This document shows positions 1 through 12,823 of a DNA stretch of 64,000 nt, in pieces. Every line of letters starts with the position of its first letter. The first letter of the stretch is position 1. This DNA comes from Corynebacterium imitans (lineage in GTDB: Bacteria > Actinomycetota > Actinomycetes > Mycobacteriales > Mycobacteriaceae). The DNA lies in contig NZ_CP009211.1 of assembly GCF_000739455.1 (NCBI RefSeq), positions 372,001 through 436,000 of the forward strand, in the 5' to 3' direction. The position numbers and the translations under genes were made by a program. The notes under the pieces are model-generated. The model was not told the DNA's origin and ran no database searches. It worked only from the letters and a program-made list of their open reading frames with translations.

Positions 1-1104
1 GAGACCGAGCTGACCCCTGAGGAGCGTCTGCTGCGCGCCATCTTCGGCGAGAAGGCCCGCGAGGTGCGCGATACTTCCCTGAAGGTGCCGCACGGCGAGA
101 CCGGCAAGGTCATTGCAGTGCGTCGCTTCTCCCGCGAGGACGACGACGATCTGTCCCCGGGTGTCAATGAGATGATCCGCGTCTACGTGGCGCAGAAGCG
201 CAAGATCCAGGACGGCGACAAGATGGCCGGCCGCCACGGCAACAAGGGTGTTGTGGGCAAGATCCTGCCGACCGAGGACATGCCGTTCATGGAGGACGGC
301 ACCCCGGTGGACATCATCCTGAACACCCACGGTGTGCCGCGTCGTATGAACATTGGCCAGGTCCTCGAGGTACACCTCGGCTGGCTGGCTAAGGCCGGCT
401 GGACCGTGAACCCGGACGATCCGGCCAACGCCGCGCTGCTGGAGACCCTGCCCGAGAAGCTGTACGACGTGCCGCCGGAGTCGCTCACCGCAACGCCGGT
501 GTTCGACGGCGCGTCCAACGATGAGATCGCGGGCCTTCTGGCCAACTCCAAGCCGAACCGCGACGGCGACGTCATGGTCGATGCGCAGGGCAAGACCACG
601 CTGTACGACGGCCGCTCGGGCGAGCCGTACAAGTACCCGATCTCTGTCGGCTACATGTACATGCTCAAGCTGCACCACCTCGTGGACGAGAAGATTCACG
701 CTCGCTCCACCGGCCCGTACTCCATGATTACCCAGCAGCCGCTGGGCGGTAAGGCACAGTTCGGTGGCCAGCGCTTCGGCGAGATGGAGGTGTGGGCAAT
801 GCAGGCATACGGCGCTGCCTACACCCTGCAGGAACTGCTCACCATCAAGTCGGACGACGTGGTCGGCCGTGTGAAGGTCTACGAGGCAATCGTCAAGGGC
901 GACAACATCCCGGACCCGGGCATCCCCGAGTCCTTCAAGGTGTTGCTCAAGGAGCTGCAGTCGCTGTGCCTCAACGTTGAGGTGCTCTCTACCGACGGCA
1001 GCGCCATGGAGCTCGACGGCGACGACGATGAGTTTGATCAGGCCGGCTCCTCGCTGGGCATCAACCTCTCGCGCGACGAGGGCTCTGCGGCGGATTCCGT
1101 CTAG
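1..1104 (+). CDS. rpoB: RNA polymerase beta subunit, C-terminal part (5' truncated by window)
   Basis: The reading frame is open from base 1 to the TAG at 1102-1104, giving the last 367 residues of a beta subunit normally about 1,160 long. Signature stretches are [30 protein letters not shown] and the C-terminal block [29 protein letters not shown], given here as family landmarks of the clamp and beta' contact region. The protein ends in an acidic tail (DGDDDEFD). The rifampicin-binding region lies upstream of the window, so resistance cannot be judged. rpoC follows after 110 bp on the same strand, as in all actinobacteria, so the two are presumably co-transcribed. Confidence 0.98.
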   Translation, partial: ETELTPEERLLRAIFGEKAREVRDTSLKVPHGETGKVIAVRRFSREDDDDLSPGVNEMIRVYVAQKRKIQDGDKMAGRHGNKGVVGKILPTEDMPFMEDGTPVDIILNTHGVPRRMNIGQVLEVHLGWLAKAGWTVNPDDPANAALLETLPEKLYDVPPESLTATPVFDGASNDEIAGLLANSKPNRDGDVMVDAQGKTTLYDGRSGEPYKYPISVGYMYMLKLHHLVDEKIHARSTGPYSMITQQPLGGKAQFGGQRFGEMEVWAMQAYGAAYTLQELLTIKSDDVVGRVKVYEAIVKGDNIPDPGIPESFKVLLKELQSLCLNVEVLSTDGSAMELDGDDDEFDQAGSSLGINLSRDEGSAADSV

Positions 1105-1114
1105 ACGCCAGGCG

Positions 1115-1144
1115 GGCGTCGAAAAGCATGCGCTTTACGACGCC
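1115..1144. repeat. Near-perfect 30-bp palindrome in the rpoB-rpoC gap
   Basis: Two 13-bp arms, GGCGTCGAAAAGC and GCTTTACGACGCC, differ from perfect inversion at one base pair and flank ATGC. Each arm contains the recurrent core CGTCGWWAAGC discussed under findings. The left arm with its flank (GGCGGGCGTCGAAAAGC, from 1111) recurs exactly near 15779 and 23702, both intergenic. No T-run follows, so a simple terminator is unlikely. It could form an RNA hairpin between the two polymerase genes. Confidence 0.8.
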
Positions 1145-1214
1145 TGGAAAGACAACGAGAAGAAACTATCCACACGCAATCCTCCCCAGCTGGGGGAGGT
1201 GAAAGGGAATTTAC

Positions 1215-5222
<4,008 letters not shown>

Positions 5223-5262
5223 CCTTCTGGCTGACTGCTAGGTCTATTCGGTCTGCTATCCC

Positions 5263-5304
5263 GCGGCCCGGCTCCCTTCGTGGGGGCCGGGCCGCTGGCG
5301 TTTT
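5263..5304 (+). terminator. Rho-independent terminator after rpoC
   Basis: GCGGCCCGGC (5263-5272) pairs with GCCGGGCCGC (5286-5295) across a loop containing TTCG, followed by TGGCGTTTT. It closes the rpoBC unit about 40 bp after the rpoC stop. Confidence 0.85.
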
Positions 5305-5360
5305 GAGGTCTTCCACGGCCAAGAATTGTCGGCCGGGAAGCGATCCCGAGAGGTAGCCGC

Positions 5361-5449
5361 AAATGGAGCTAGCGCCGTTTGGGGAGATCGTTGGCAGGCG
5401 ACCTGGGGTTTTACGGGCGATGCAGGTGCAAATGGAGCTAGCTCCGTTT
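5361..5449. repeat. Two palindromic repeat units with 69-bp period (left locus)
   Basis: A 20-bp palindrome, AAATGGAGCTAGCTCCGTTT, occurs at 5430-5449, with a one-base variant at 5361-5380. The spacing is exactly 69 bp. The sequence between them (GACCTGGGGTTTT and flanks) is also shared with three copies at 63778-63950, which have the same 69-bp spacing. The region 5305-5512 contains no convincing gene apart from this repeat. Confidence 0.85.
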
Positions 5450-5512
5450 TGTTATGTCCATAGAGTTTTTGGACACTTTCTAGCGGGTCAGGGCTATGCG
5501 AATCGTGGCGGC

Positions 5513-5666
5513 ATGAGCGGCTTTAGTGATGCCGAGTGGGAGGCGATGCGCCAGCGCGCAGAAGAACTGCGCCGCGAAAAAAGGGCCGACCAGCTACGCC
5601 ATCCAAGAACTCAACGACGATACCCGGCCGCGCATTCGCGAGCTTATTCGCCGCGCCGTTCACTAA
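5513..5666 (+). pseudogene. Small hypothetical gene with a frameshift in an A6 tract
   Basis: From ATG 5513 the frame reads MSGFSDAEWEAMRQRAEELRREK and then runs into a poly-A tract at 5577-5582. Moving one base forward there restores a natural-looking continuation, GPTSYAIQELNDDTRPRIREL, ending at TAA 5664-5666. The product would be a charged helical protein of about 50 residues. In the annotated frame the sequence degenerates into Arg/Ser-rich nonsense. The restored stop overlaps the stop of the convergent gene by three bases, which fits a real gene end. I do not recognise the family. One extra A, by mutation or assembly error, explains it. Confidence 0.5.
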
Positions 5667-6292
5667 ACACGTGCGCCGCGGGCGGCGCGGACGATGCCTA
5701 CCCCGCCCATGAGTGCGAGCCCGCGCACGCGTATGACAGGCGCATCCACCGGAAGGTCTGCGAGCGCGATGGTGCATGACGGGTGGGTTTCCACGCCGAA
5801 TCCGCCCATGATTCCCAGGCCGGCGTCCACCACCCGCACGTCTTCCGGCACGATGATTTCGATGCCGCCCATGACTGCAAACGCGTTGATGATGGTCTCG
5901 TGTGCGCTCAGCCGCGCTTCGCGCAGGTCGAGGGAGTTGCCGCCCATGACCGTGATGGACGTGTGATTCGGAGCGACGAGCCAATCACCGCCGCGTTCGC
6001 TGCCGCCCATGATGGAAAGACTAAACGGGGAACCGCCTGATTCGCCGGTGGCGTAGCGAGCCATGGTGCCGTCTTGCCGGGCGGTTTGGTTGTGTTGGGT
6101 GGTGACGGGGGAGAGATCGTCGATAAGCGCAGGAAGCTCATCAACAAAGGTGGCTCCGTAGAGGGCAGCGGATCGCTCGTCGAACTCGGTGATCGTGAGC
6201 TGGCCATCGACGAATGCGTCGTGGAGGGTGGCTTCAGCACGAGCACGCTCGGCACTGCTGAGTCGCTTGCGGGGGAGGTTCGGCTCGCTCAT
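5663..6292 (-). CDS. DUF1707 / LiaF-like cell-wall-active response protein
   Basis: This 209-residue protein starts with MSEPNLPRKRLSSAERARAEATLHDAFVDG. The N-terminal ~60 residues are a DUF1707 domain, a short helical module of actinobacterial envelope proteins. The rest carries repeated IMGG, VMGG and LMGG turns characteristic of the beta-solenoid LiaF/YvqF C-terminal fold. No transmembrane segment is visible between the two parts, so it is probably cytosolic. I chose ATG 6292 rather than the longer frame because TAATCT lies exactly 7 nt upstream, giving a leaderless-type start. The upstream extension is low-complexity. Function is inferred only from family: sensing or responding to cell-envelope stress. 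Confidence 0.75.
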   Translation of the reverse strand: MSEPNLPRKRLSSAERARAEATLHDAFVDGQLTITEFDERSAALYGATFVDELPALIDDLSPVTTQHNQTARQDGTMARYATGESGGSPFSLSIMGGSERGGDWLVAPNHTSITVMGGNSLDLREARLSAHETIINAFAVMGGIEIIVPEDVRVVDAGLGIMGGFGVETHPSCTIALADLPVDAPVIRVRGLALMGGVGIVRAARGARV

Positions 6293-6313
6293 AGAACGCA
6301 GATTAGCACGGAT

Positions 6314-6341
6314 TTGCCGTGGCACCTTGGCATGTTGTACC
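6314..6341 (+). promoter_or_regulatory. Candidate promoter for rpsL-rpsG
   Basis: TTGCCG (6314-6319) and TGTACC (6336-6341) are separated by 16 bp. They would give a leader of about 160 nt before rpsL. The leader contains the GGGCCC region near 6435 and AAGAAAGAGCG just before the start. The assignment is tentative because the -10 is weak. Confidence 0.4.
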
Positions 6342-6510
6342 CTTGACGAGGTTTCGCTCGCGATCGTTCGCGTGGCGGAAAAATACGAACTCCAAGCGGT
6401 TTCGTGTAAGCGCTGGTAGTTCATGCATCGGCAGGGCCCCGAAGAAGAGCCCTCATTTTTGCATGTGCGGCCACCTTCCACACGGATCGCGAGAACAAGA
6501 AAGAGCGTGA

Positions 6511-6882
6511 ATGCCTACTATTCAGCAGCTGGTCCGCAAGGGCCGCCACGATAAGAGCCAGAAGGTGGCTACCGCTGCGCTGAAGGGCTCGCCCCAGCGT
6601 CGCGGCGTGTGCACCCGCGTGTACACCACCACCCCGAAGAAGCCGAACTCGGCACTGCGTAAGGTCGCACGTGTGCGCCTGACCTCCGGTATTGAGGTTT
6701 CCGCATACATCCCGGGCGAGGGCCACAACCTCCAGGAGCACTCCATGGTGCTCGTGCGCGGTGGTCGTGTGAAGGACCTCCCGGGCGTTCGCTACAAGAT
6801 CATCCGTGGCGCGCTGGATACCCAGGGCGTGAAGGACCGTAAGCAGGCTCGTTCCCGTTACGGCGCAAAGAAGGGACAGTAA
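6511..6882 (+). CDS. rpsL: Ribosomal protein S12
   Basis: A 123-residue S12 of the decoding centre. The loop TTPKKPNS places Lys43 and the second loop GGRVKDLPG places Lys88. These are the two residues most often altered in streptomycin resistance, and both are wild type here. Asp89, the target of methylthiolation in some bacteria, is also present. It starts the str operon and is followed by rpsG after 6 bp. Confidence 0.99.
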   Translation: MPTIQQLVRKGRHDKSQKVATAALKGSPQRRGVCTRVYTTTPKKPNSALRKVARVRLTSGIEVSAYIPGEGHNLQEHSMVLVRGGRVKDLPGVRYKIIRGALDTQGVKDRKQARSRYGAKKGQ

Positions 6883-6888
6883 TCAGAT

Positions 6889-7356
6889 ATGCGTAAGCAG
6901 CAAGCTCCGAAGCGTCCCGTAGTCAAGGACCCGGTATACCAGTCCGAGCTGGTGACCCAGCTGGTCAACAAGGTCCTCAAGGACGGCAAGAAGTCCACCG
7001 CCGAGCGCATCGTCTACGGTGCCCTCGAGCAGTGCCGCGAGAAGACCGGCACCGACCCGGTCGGCACCCTGGAGAAAGCTCTGGGCAACATTCGCCCGGA
7101 CCTCGAGGTTCGTTCCCGCCGCGTTGGTGGCGCTACCTACCAGGTGCCTGTTGAGGTCAAGCCCGGCCGTTCCAACACCCTCGCACTGCGCTGGATGGTT
7201 ACCTTTACCCGCCAGCGTCGTGAGAACACCATGGTTGAGCGCCTGGCTAACGAGATCCTCGATGCCTCCAACGGCCTCGGCGCATCCGTGAAGCGTCGCG
7301 AGGACATGCACAAGATGGCTGAGGCCAACCGCGCCTTCGCCCACTACCGCTGGTAA
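6889..7356 (+). CDS. rpsG: Ribosomal protein S7
   Basis: A 155-residue S7 that nucleates assembly of the 30S head and contacts the E site. Recognisable blocks are [18 protein letters not shown] and [21 protein letters not shown], ending in AFAHYRW. It directly follows rpsL and is separated from fusA by 245 bp containing a large stem-loop and a possible extra promoter. Confidence 0.99.
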   Translation: MRKQQAPKRPVVKDPVYQSELVTQLVNKVLKDGKKSTAERIVYGALEQCREKTGTDPVGTLEKALGNIRPDLEVRSRRVGGATYQVPVEVKPGRSNTLALRWMVTFTRQRRENTMVERLANEILDASNGLGASVKRREDMHKMAEANRAFAHYRW

Positions 7357-7379
7357 TACCTGCGCGCACGGTAGCTATG

Positions 7380-7466
7380 ACACCCGGACGTCACCTGCAA
7401 CAAAGCAGCAGAAGCAAACTGAATACCTGCTTCTCGCAGTCGCGTTGTGAGGTGGCACCCGGGTGT
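7380..7466 (+). promoter_or_regulatory. Long imperfect stem-loop in the rpsG-fusA gap
   Basis: ACACCCGG (7380-7387) pairs with CCGGGTGT (7459-7466). The stem continues through CACCT/AGGTG and CAAC/GTTG, enclosing an inner GAAGCA/TGCTTC hairpin. The gap also contains a consensus -35 TTGACA at 7522-7527 without a convincing -10. The structure may attenuate or process the str transcript, or regulate fusA. This role is inferred. Confidence 0.55.
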
Positions 7467-7601
7467 TTCTCATAGTGATGAATGCGACTTATCCTGCCAT
7501 TTGCTTCAAGAAGTGGCAGAATTGACAAAGAAATTATTCGCCATAGGCGCACGCTGGGTTTCGGCCCAGCGCGTCGACGACTTTTAAGTTGGGGTAATAA
7601 C

Positions 7602-9722
7602 GTGGCACAAGAAGTGCTTAAGGACCTGCACAAGGTTCGCAACATCGGCATCATGGCCCACATCGATGCTGGTAAGACCACCACGACCGAGCGCATCCTG
7701 TTCTACACGGGTATCAACCGCAAGGTTGGCGAGACCCACGACGGTGGCGCAACCACCGACTGGATGGAGCAGGAGAAGGAGCGCGGCATCACGATTACGT
7801 CCGCTGCCGTGACCTGCTTCTGGAACAACAACCAGATCAACATCATTGACACCCCGGGTCACGTGGACTTCACCGTTGAGGTGGAGCGCTCCCTGCGCGT
7901 GCTCGATGGCGCTGTCGCCGTCTTTGACGGCAAGGAGGGCGTCGAGCCCCAGTCCGAGCAGGTGTGGCGTCAGGCTGCTAAGTACGACGTGCCGCGTATC
8001 TGCTTCGTCAACAAGATGGACAAGCTGGGTGCGGACTTCTTCTACACCGTTGGCACCATCGTTGACCGCCTCGGCGCTAAGCCGTTGGTTATGCAGATCC
8101 CGATCGGTGCGGAGGACAACTTCGACGGCGTCGTTGACCTGATCGACATGAAGGCTCTCCTGTGGCCGGGCAAGGTCGAGACCGGTACGCCGCCGCAGAT
8201 CGTCGATATCCCGGAGGATCTCCAGGAGCTCGCCGAGGAGTACCGCGAGAAGCTCCTCGAGACCGTTGCAGAGTCCGACGAAGAGCTCATGGAGAAGTAC
8301 TTCGGCGGCGAGGAGCTGACGAAGGAAGAGATCAAGGGCGCTATCCGCAAGCTCACCGTGAACTCCGAGATCTACCCGGTCTTCTGCGGTACCGCTTACC
8401 GCAATAAGGGCGTTGAGCCGATCCTGGACGCCATTGTTGACTACCTGCCGAGCCCGCTCGATGTGGGCGAGGTTCAGGGCACCGCGGTCGACGGTGAGAC
8501 CCCGATGACCCGCAAGCCGTCCGTCGAGGAGCCGTTCTCCGCACTGGCGTTCAAGATCGCCGTGCACCCGTTCTTCGGTAAGCTCACCTACGTGCGCGTG
8601 TACTCCGGCCAGGCTATCCCGGGTGAGAACATGCTCAACTCCACGAAGCAGAACAAGGAGCGCGTGGGCAAGCTCTTCCAGATGCACGCGAATAAAGAGA
8701 ACCCGGTTGAGCATGCCGACGCCGGTAACATCTACGCGTTCATTGGTCTGAAGCACACCACTACCGGTGACACCCTGTGCAACCCGGATCACCCGATCAT
8801 CCTGGAGTCCATGGACTTCCCGGATCCGGTTATCCAGGTGGCTATCGAGCCGAAGACCAAGGCTGACCAGGAGAAGCTGGGTACCGCTATTCAGAAGCTC
8901 GCCGAAGAGGATCCGACCTTCACCGTCCAGCTGGACGAGGAGACCGGCCAGACCGTCATCGGCGGCATGGGTGAGCTGCACCTCGACGTGCTGGTCGACC
9001 GCATGAAGCGCGAGTTCAAGGTCGAGGCCAACATTGGTAACCCGCAGGTTGCCTACCGCGAGACCATCCGCAAGAAGGTCGAGTCTCTCGACTACACCCA
9101 CAAGAAGCAGACTGGTGGTTCCGGTCAGTTCGCAAAGGTCATCGTCACCGTCGAGCCGTACAACCCGGACCCGGAGACCCTGGAGGAGGGCGAGTCCGCT
9201 TCCTACAAGTTTGAGAACGCCGTCACCGGTGGTCGCGTGCCGAAGGAGTACATCCCGTCGGTCGACGCTGGTATCCAGGACGCAATGCAGTACGGCTTCC
9301 TCGCTGGCTTCCCGCTGGTCAACATCAAGGCGACCCTGGAAGACGGCGCATACCACGAGGTTGACTCCTCGGAGATGGCCTTCAAGATGGCTGGTTCCCA
9401 GGTGCTCAAGGAGGCAGTGGCTAAGGCGAAGCCGGTCCTGCTCGAGCCTGTGATGGCTGTCGAGGTCGTGACGCCGGAGGAGTACATGGGTACCGTTAAC
9501 GGTGACATCTCCTCCCGCCGTGGCCAGGTCTACGCAATGGAGGACCGCTCCGGTGCCAAGCTGGTGAAGGCGAAGGTTCCGCTGTCCGAGATGTTCGGCT
9601 ACATCGGTGACCTGCGTTCTTCGACTGCTGGCCGTGCGAACTTCTCCATGGTCTTTGATTCCTACGCTGAGGTTCCGCAGAGCGTCGCGCAGGAGATCAT
9701 CGACGAGCGCAACGGCAACTAG
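7602..9722 (+). CDS. fusA: Translation elongation factor G
   Basis: A 706-residue EF-G GTPase that drives ribosomal translocation. GTP-binding motifs are [11 protein letters not shown] (P-loop), RGITITSA (switch I), DTPGHVDF (G3) and NKMDK (G4). Domains II-V follow, with the C-terminal block [17 protein letters not shown] chose GTG 7602 because [16 protein letters not shown] matches family N-termini; the frame is open further upstream but that part is not conserved-looking. The ribosome-binding site is weak (TTGGGGTAA). Confidence 0.98.
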   Translation: MAQEVLKDLHKVRNIGIMAHIDAGKTTTTERILFYTGINRKVGETHDGGATTDWMEQEKERGITITSAAVTCFWNNNQINIIDTPGHVDFTVEVERSLRVLDGAVAVFDGKEGVEPQSEQVWRQAAKYDVPRICFVNKMDKLGADFFYTVGTIVDRLGAKPLVMQIPIGAEDNFDGVVDLIDMKALLWPGKVETGTPPQIVDIPEDLQELAEEYREKLLETVAESDEELMEKYFGGEELTKEEIKGAIRKLTVNSEIYPVFCGTAYRNKGVEPILDAIVDYLPSPLDVGEVQGTAVDGETPMTRKPSVEEPFSALAFKIAVHPFFGKLTYVRVYSGQAIPGENMLNSTKQNKERVGKLFQMHANKENPVEHADAGNIYAFIGLKHTTTGDTLCNPDHPIILESMDFPDPVIQVAIEPKTKADQEKLGTAIQKLAEEDPTFTVQLDEETGQTVIGGMGELHLDVLVDRMKREFKVEANIGNPQVAYRETIRKKVESLDYTHKKQTGGSGQFAKVIVTVEPYNPDPETLEEGESASYKFENAVTGGRVPKEYIPSVDAGIQDAMQYGFLAGFPLVNIKATLEDGAYHEVDSSEMAFKMAGSQVLKEAVAKAKPVLLEPVMAVEVVTPEEYMGTVNGDISSRRGQVYAMEDRSGAKLVKAKVPLSEMFGYIGDLRSSTAGRANFSMVFDSYAEVPQSVAQEIIDERNGN

Positions 9723-9750
9723 TCGTTCGCCCGAAAGTGCTACTCCCTGA

Positions 9751-9780
9751 CGGCCCAACCGCGTGCCAGCGGTGGGGCCG
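9751..9780 (+). terminator. GC-rich hairpin between fusA and tuf
   Basis: CGGCCCAACCGC (9751-9762) pairs with GCGGTGGGGCCG (9769-9780). Outer pairing TACTCCC/GGGGGTA may extend the stem. No T-run follows, so termination is probably partial. The rest of the 350-bp fusA-tuf gap holds the tuf promoter and leader. Confidence 0.5.
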
Positions 9781-9916
9781 GGCGACGGGGGTAGTCACAA
9801 CTCGCCGGTGGGTAGCGGTCGGGCTGAGGCTTGCAACGCTTGTATGAGCTGCGGCGTTGGAGCTTGAGTCGGCCGTTACGCACTAGGTGGATCCGGATTT
9901 TCTCGGATCGGCCGGT

Positions 9917-9945
9917 TTGAAAAACGGTCACGAACTATCTAGGAT
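9917..9945 (+). promoter_or_regulatory. tuf promoter
   Basis: TTGAAA (9917-9922), 17 bp, then TAGGAT (9940-9945). The following CAGGTAACTGGCACATT and the later leader GTGGCTGCGAAGGTCGTAGCCACC strongly resemble, from memory, the tuf promoter region of C. glutamicum, widely used as a strong promoter. The leader hairpin GTGGCT/AGCCAC is at 10027-10049, and the Shine-Dalgarno AGGAGG is at 10060-10065. Confidence 0.75.
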
Positions 9946-10072
9946 CAGGTAACTGGCACATTGTGAAATGGTCATTGCTCTCGGTTGCGTGAAAGCGTCG
10001 CCAAGAGCAGGGCAAATGTAAACTACGTGGCTGCGAAGGTCGTAGCCACCATGAAGTCCAGGAGGACAATCA

Positions 10073-11263
10073 GTGGCAAAGGAAAAGTTCGAGCGCTCTA
10101 AGCCGCACGTGAACATCGGCACCATCGGTCACGTCGACCACGGCAAGACCACCACCACCGCCGCGATCACCAAGGTGCTGGCAGACCAGTACCCGGAGGA
10201 GAACAAGGCCTTCGACTACGCGATGATCGATAAGGCTCCGGAGGAGCGCGAGCGTGGTATTACCATCAACATCTCCCACGTGGAGTACAACACCCCGAAG
10301 CGCCACTACGCACACGTTGACGCTCCGGGCCACGCCGACTACATCAAGAACATGATCACCGGTGCGGCACAGATGGACGGCGCTATCCTCGTTGTCGCTG
10401 CGACCGACGGCCCGATGCCGCAGACCCGCGAGCACGTGCTGCTCGCTCGCCAGGTTGGCGTTCCGTACATCCTCGTTGCACTGAACAAGTGCGACATGGT
10501 CGACGATGAGGAGATCATCGAGCTCGTCGAGATGGAGGTCCGCGAGCTGCTGGCTGAGCAGGACTACGACGAGGAAGCTCCGATCGTCCAGATCTCCGCT
10601 CTGAAGGCTCTCGAGGGCGAGGAGAAGTGGGTACAGTCCGTTGTTGACCTCATGCAGGCCTGCGACGACTCCATCCCGGATCCGGAGCGCGAGACCGACA
10701 AGCCGTTCCTGATGCCGGTGGAGGACATCTTCACCATTTCCGGCCGCGGCACCGTCGTGACCGGCCGTGTCGAGCGCGGTGTCCTCAACGTCAACGATGA
10801 GGTTGAGATCATCGGTATCCGCGACAAGGCCACCAAGACCACCGTCACCTCCATCGAGATGTTCAACAAGCTCCTCGACACCGCCGAGGCTGGCGACAAC
10901 GCTGCACTGCTGCTCCGTGGCCTCAAGCGTGAGGACGTTGAGCGTGGTCAGGTCATCATCGCTCCGGGTGCTTACACCCCGCACTCCAAGTTCGAGGGTT
11001 CCGTCTACGTCCTGTCCAAGGATGAGGGCGGCCGCCACACCCCGTTCTTCGACAACTACCGTCCGCAGTTCTACTTCCGCACCACCGACGTGACCGGTGT
11101 TGTGAAGCTGCCGGAGGGCACCGAGATGGTCATGCCGGGCGACAACGTCGACATGTCCGTCGAGCTCATCCAGCCGGTCGCTATGGACGAGGGCCTGCGC
11201 TTCGCTATCCGCGAGGGCTCCCGCACCGTTGGCGCTGGCCGCGTCACCAAGATCCTCGACTAA
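10073..11263 (+). CDS. tuf: Translation elongation factor Tu
   Basis: A 396-residue EF-Tu that delivers aminoacyl-tRNA to the ribosome. Motifs are GHVDHGKT (P-loop), DAPGHADY (G3) and NKCD (G4), with beta-barrel domains after about residue 210. The GTG start sits 7 bases after AGGAGG. It has its own strong promoter and a strong terminator, so it is probably expressed both as a single gene and by read-through from fusA. Confidence 0.99.
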   Translation: MAKEKFERSKPHVNIGTIGHVDHGKTTTTAAITKVLADQYPEENKAFDYAMIDKAPEERERGITINISHVEYNTPKRHYAHVDAPGHADYIKNMITGAAQMDGAILVVAATDGPMPQTREHVLLARQVGVPYILVALNKCDMVDDEEIIELVEMEVRELLAEQDYDEEAPIVQISALKALEGEEKWVQSVVDLMQACDDSIPDPERETDKPFLMPVEDIFTISGRGTVVTGRVERGVLNVNDEVEIIGIRDKATKTTVTSIEMFNKLLDTAEAGDNAALLLRGLKREDVERGQVIIAPGAYTPHSKFEGSVYVLSKDEGGRHTPFFDNYRPQFYFRTTDVTGVVKLPEGTEMVMPGDNVDMSVELIQPVAMDEGLRFAIREGSRTVGAGRVTKILD

Positions 11264-11301
11264 TTCCAGCCGGTGATCTGGTACTGACCAGAGGCTAGTA
11301 G

Positions 11302-11335
11302 AAGGGCCGCTTCCCGTAAGGGGAGCGGCCCTTTT
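11302..11335 (+). terminator. Rho-independent terminator after tuf
   Basis: AAGGGCCGCTTCCC pairs with GGGGAGCGGCCCTT around GTAA, followed by TTTT. It is a compact, strong hairpin. Confidence 0.9.
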
Positions 11336-11392
11336 CGCATGCCTGTAGCGCAACGCAAATGCACCGGTGCGAGGCCACTAGAATGCAGCGAT

Positions 11393-12088
11393 GTGGACTA
11401 CAACGACCCAACACGGATCCCGAAGCTGATTGACGCGCTTCAGCGAGCGTGGGAAGGACAACCAGACTTGAGCCTTTCCGCGCTACTCGGAACCCTGCGC
11501 AATCGCGGTGCCGAGTGGGGGACGAGCGATGAGGAAGTGCTCGAGATCCTCAACGCCATGGAGGCTGAGCATCCGTCCCTGGTGCGCTGGCCCGCTGAGT
11601 TGCCGGTGACGGTACAAACCACTGCACCGGAGCACCGGGTCACCTTAAGCGGTTCCGACGTCGTCGTGCGACCCGTGGGGGAGGGTTCAAGGATGCCGAG
11701 CGCATGGAAAGCCACGCATTTCCGCGCAGTGGGGCCGGGGCGAAGCCTCATCGTGACTGATACGGAGGGGATCGAGCACAGGCTCGGTGTAGCCACGCTT
11801 GTGCACTCCCTGGATCCGGACGAGGCACCTCCGCTGGAAGACCTGGGACAGCCGGACGTCGGTGGCGCTAGGTGGTTTGTGGGTTTTGAAGACGGATCCC
11901 GCGCGATCGTTGGTCAGCGGATCACCTTGTGGAGGCCAGAGGGTAGAAGGGCGACGTCGCAGGAGTTGTATAAGTTTGCGCGCATACTCTCCTGTGAGGA
12001 GGGGGCTGAGATGCACTTTGCCCCAGCTGGTGGCGGTAAGCCGGTTTCACTGGGGCGGGTAGCGCGGGTCGTGCTGGTAGATCTTTAG
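11393..12088 (+). CDS. Conserved-looking hypothetical protein
   Basis: This 231-residue protein starts MDYNDPTRIPKLIDALQRAWEGQPDLSLSALLG. The N-terminal ~50 residues look like a small helical domain (LSLSALLGTLRNRGAEWGTSDEE). The rest is predicted beta-rich with no membrane segment. I do not recognise a family. The GTG at 11393 is preferred because a consensus -10 TAGAAT (11379-11384) lies 8 nt upstream, indicating a leaderless transcript; the longer frame from 11339 would start upstream of this promoter. It sits alone between the tuf terminator and the opposing Asp23 operon. Confidence 0.7.
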   Translation: MDYNDPTRIPKLIDALQRAWEGQPDLSLSALLGTLRNRGAEWGTSDEEVLEILNAMEAEHPSLVRWPAELPVTVQTTAPEHRVTLSGSDVVVRPVGEGSRMPSAWKATHFRAVGPGRSLIVTDTEGIEHRLGVATLVHSLDPDEAPPLEDLGQPDVGGARWFVGFEDGSRAIVGQRITLWRPEGRRATSQELYKFARILSCEEGAEMHFAPAGGGKPVSLGRVARVVLVDL

Positions 12089-12140
12089 AGGGTGTTCCAG
12101 GATGTTCCTCGCGCAACAGTAAGCCTGGAAATGCAAAACA

Positions 12141-12175
12141 CCCCAGCAGCCGGCGGTGAGCCGGGCTCGCTGGGG
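12141..12175 (-). terminator. Terminator between convergent genes
   Basis: CCCCAGCAGCCGG pairs with CCGGGCTCGCTGGGG. On the minus strand the hairpin is followed by TGTTTTGC, so it mainly serves the Asp23 operon and may also stop the plus-strand hypothetical gene. Confidence 0.7.
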
Positions 12176-12265
12176 TGGGGCCGCACATATGGTGCGAGGT
12201 GGCCTCTAGGCGGTGAGCCGGGCTCGCTGGGGTGGGGCCGCACATATGGTGCGAGGTGGCCTCTA
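12152..12265. repeat. 57-bp direct tandem duplication
   Basis: The segment 12152-12208 is repeated exactly at 12209-12265. The first 8 bases of a third copy (GGCGGTGA) follow and belong to the coding sequence of the minus-strand gene. The second copy ends with the stop codon of that gene, so the event duplicated its 3' end and one terminator arm. It looks like a recent slippage or unequal crossover. Confidence 0.9.
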
Positions 12266-12823
12266 GGCGGTGATGCGGTCGAGTTGCAGCTCCCACACGG
12301 TGTCGATTTCCATCGTGTGGTTTGCCAGGCGGAAATCCTCGTCTGCGGCTTCCAGGAAGCGCGTAAGATCCTCGTAGGAGTAACTGGGATCCGCGGTGAC
12401 CGTGAAGCGGGCGGTGGGTCGGTTGCCCACGACCGCGACCTTGCTTTTGGCCTGATTAATCATCTCGGATTTTTCCAAGAACTCGCACGCGGCAGACGCC
12501 ACGCGGGCGACGTTAATCGTGCTCTCGCCGTGCTGGGAATCCGCGGTAAGGATGTCGCGGGTGCTGAAGGCACGGCTTCGGATATTAGCCAGGAAGAACC
12601 ACGCACCGAGCACCAGCAGCACCACGAAGGCTGCGATCAGCGCGTTGCGGTACCAGGTCTCGTCAGGGACATAACCGAGAGATTCGCGGTCGAAACGATT
12701 GAGGTACTCGCTGACGTAAGGGATTTCCCAGTAGTAGGCCACGGGGACTAGGCCCGCAGCCAGGAGCAGCAGGCCGGTCAGGAAGACAACCAGCCGGTCG
12801 AAGAAGGAAAGCGTCTTGCTCAT
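12263..12823 (-). CDS. Membrane-anchored protein of the Asp23 cluster (AmaP-like)
   Basis: A 186-residue protein with two hydrophobic segments, about residues 10-30 (LVVFLTGLLLLAAGLVPVAYY) and 62-80 (ALIAAFVVLLVLGAWFFL). A soluble C-terminal domain of about 100 residues follows. This layout matches the alkaline-shock response anchor AmaP, which ties Asp23 to the membrane in Firmicutes; equivalence here is inferred from layout and neighbours. Its start overlaps the previous gene's stop by 4 nt. It is the last gene of the operon, and its 3' end borders the 57-bp duplication. Confidence 0.65.
   Translation of the reverse strand: MSKTLSFFDRLVVFLTGLLLLAAGLVPVAYYWEIPYVSEYLNRFDRESLGYVPDETWYRNALIAAFVVLLVLGAWFFLANIRSRAFSTRDILTADSQHGESTINVARVASAACEFLEKSEMINQAKSKVAVVGNRPTARFTVTADPSYSYEDLTRFLEAADEDFRLANHTMEIDTVWELQLDRITA

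Noticed and set aside
5361..5449. CRISPR array from regularly spaced palindromes
   Set aside because: The spacers are themselves similar between units and no cas genes are nearby, so these are whole-unit tandem repeats.
5577..5585. Programmed -1 frameshift at AAAAAAGGG
   Set aside because: The useful frame is +1 relative to the upstream frame, and the zero-frame codons GAA AAA AGG do not form a slippery heptamer in phase. An extra A is simpler.
12092..12751. Plus-strand frame over the 57-bp duplication and AmaP-like gene
   Set aside because: It is antisense to a protein with clear membrane segments and begins inside the duplication; its composition is unlike a real protein.
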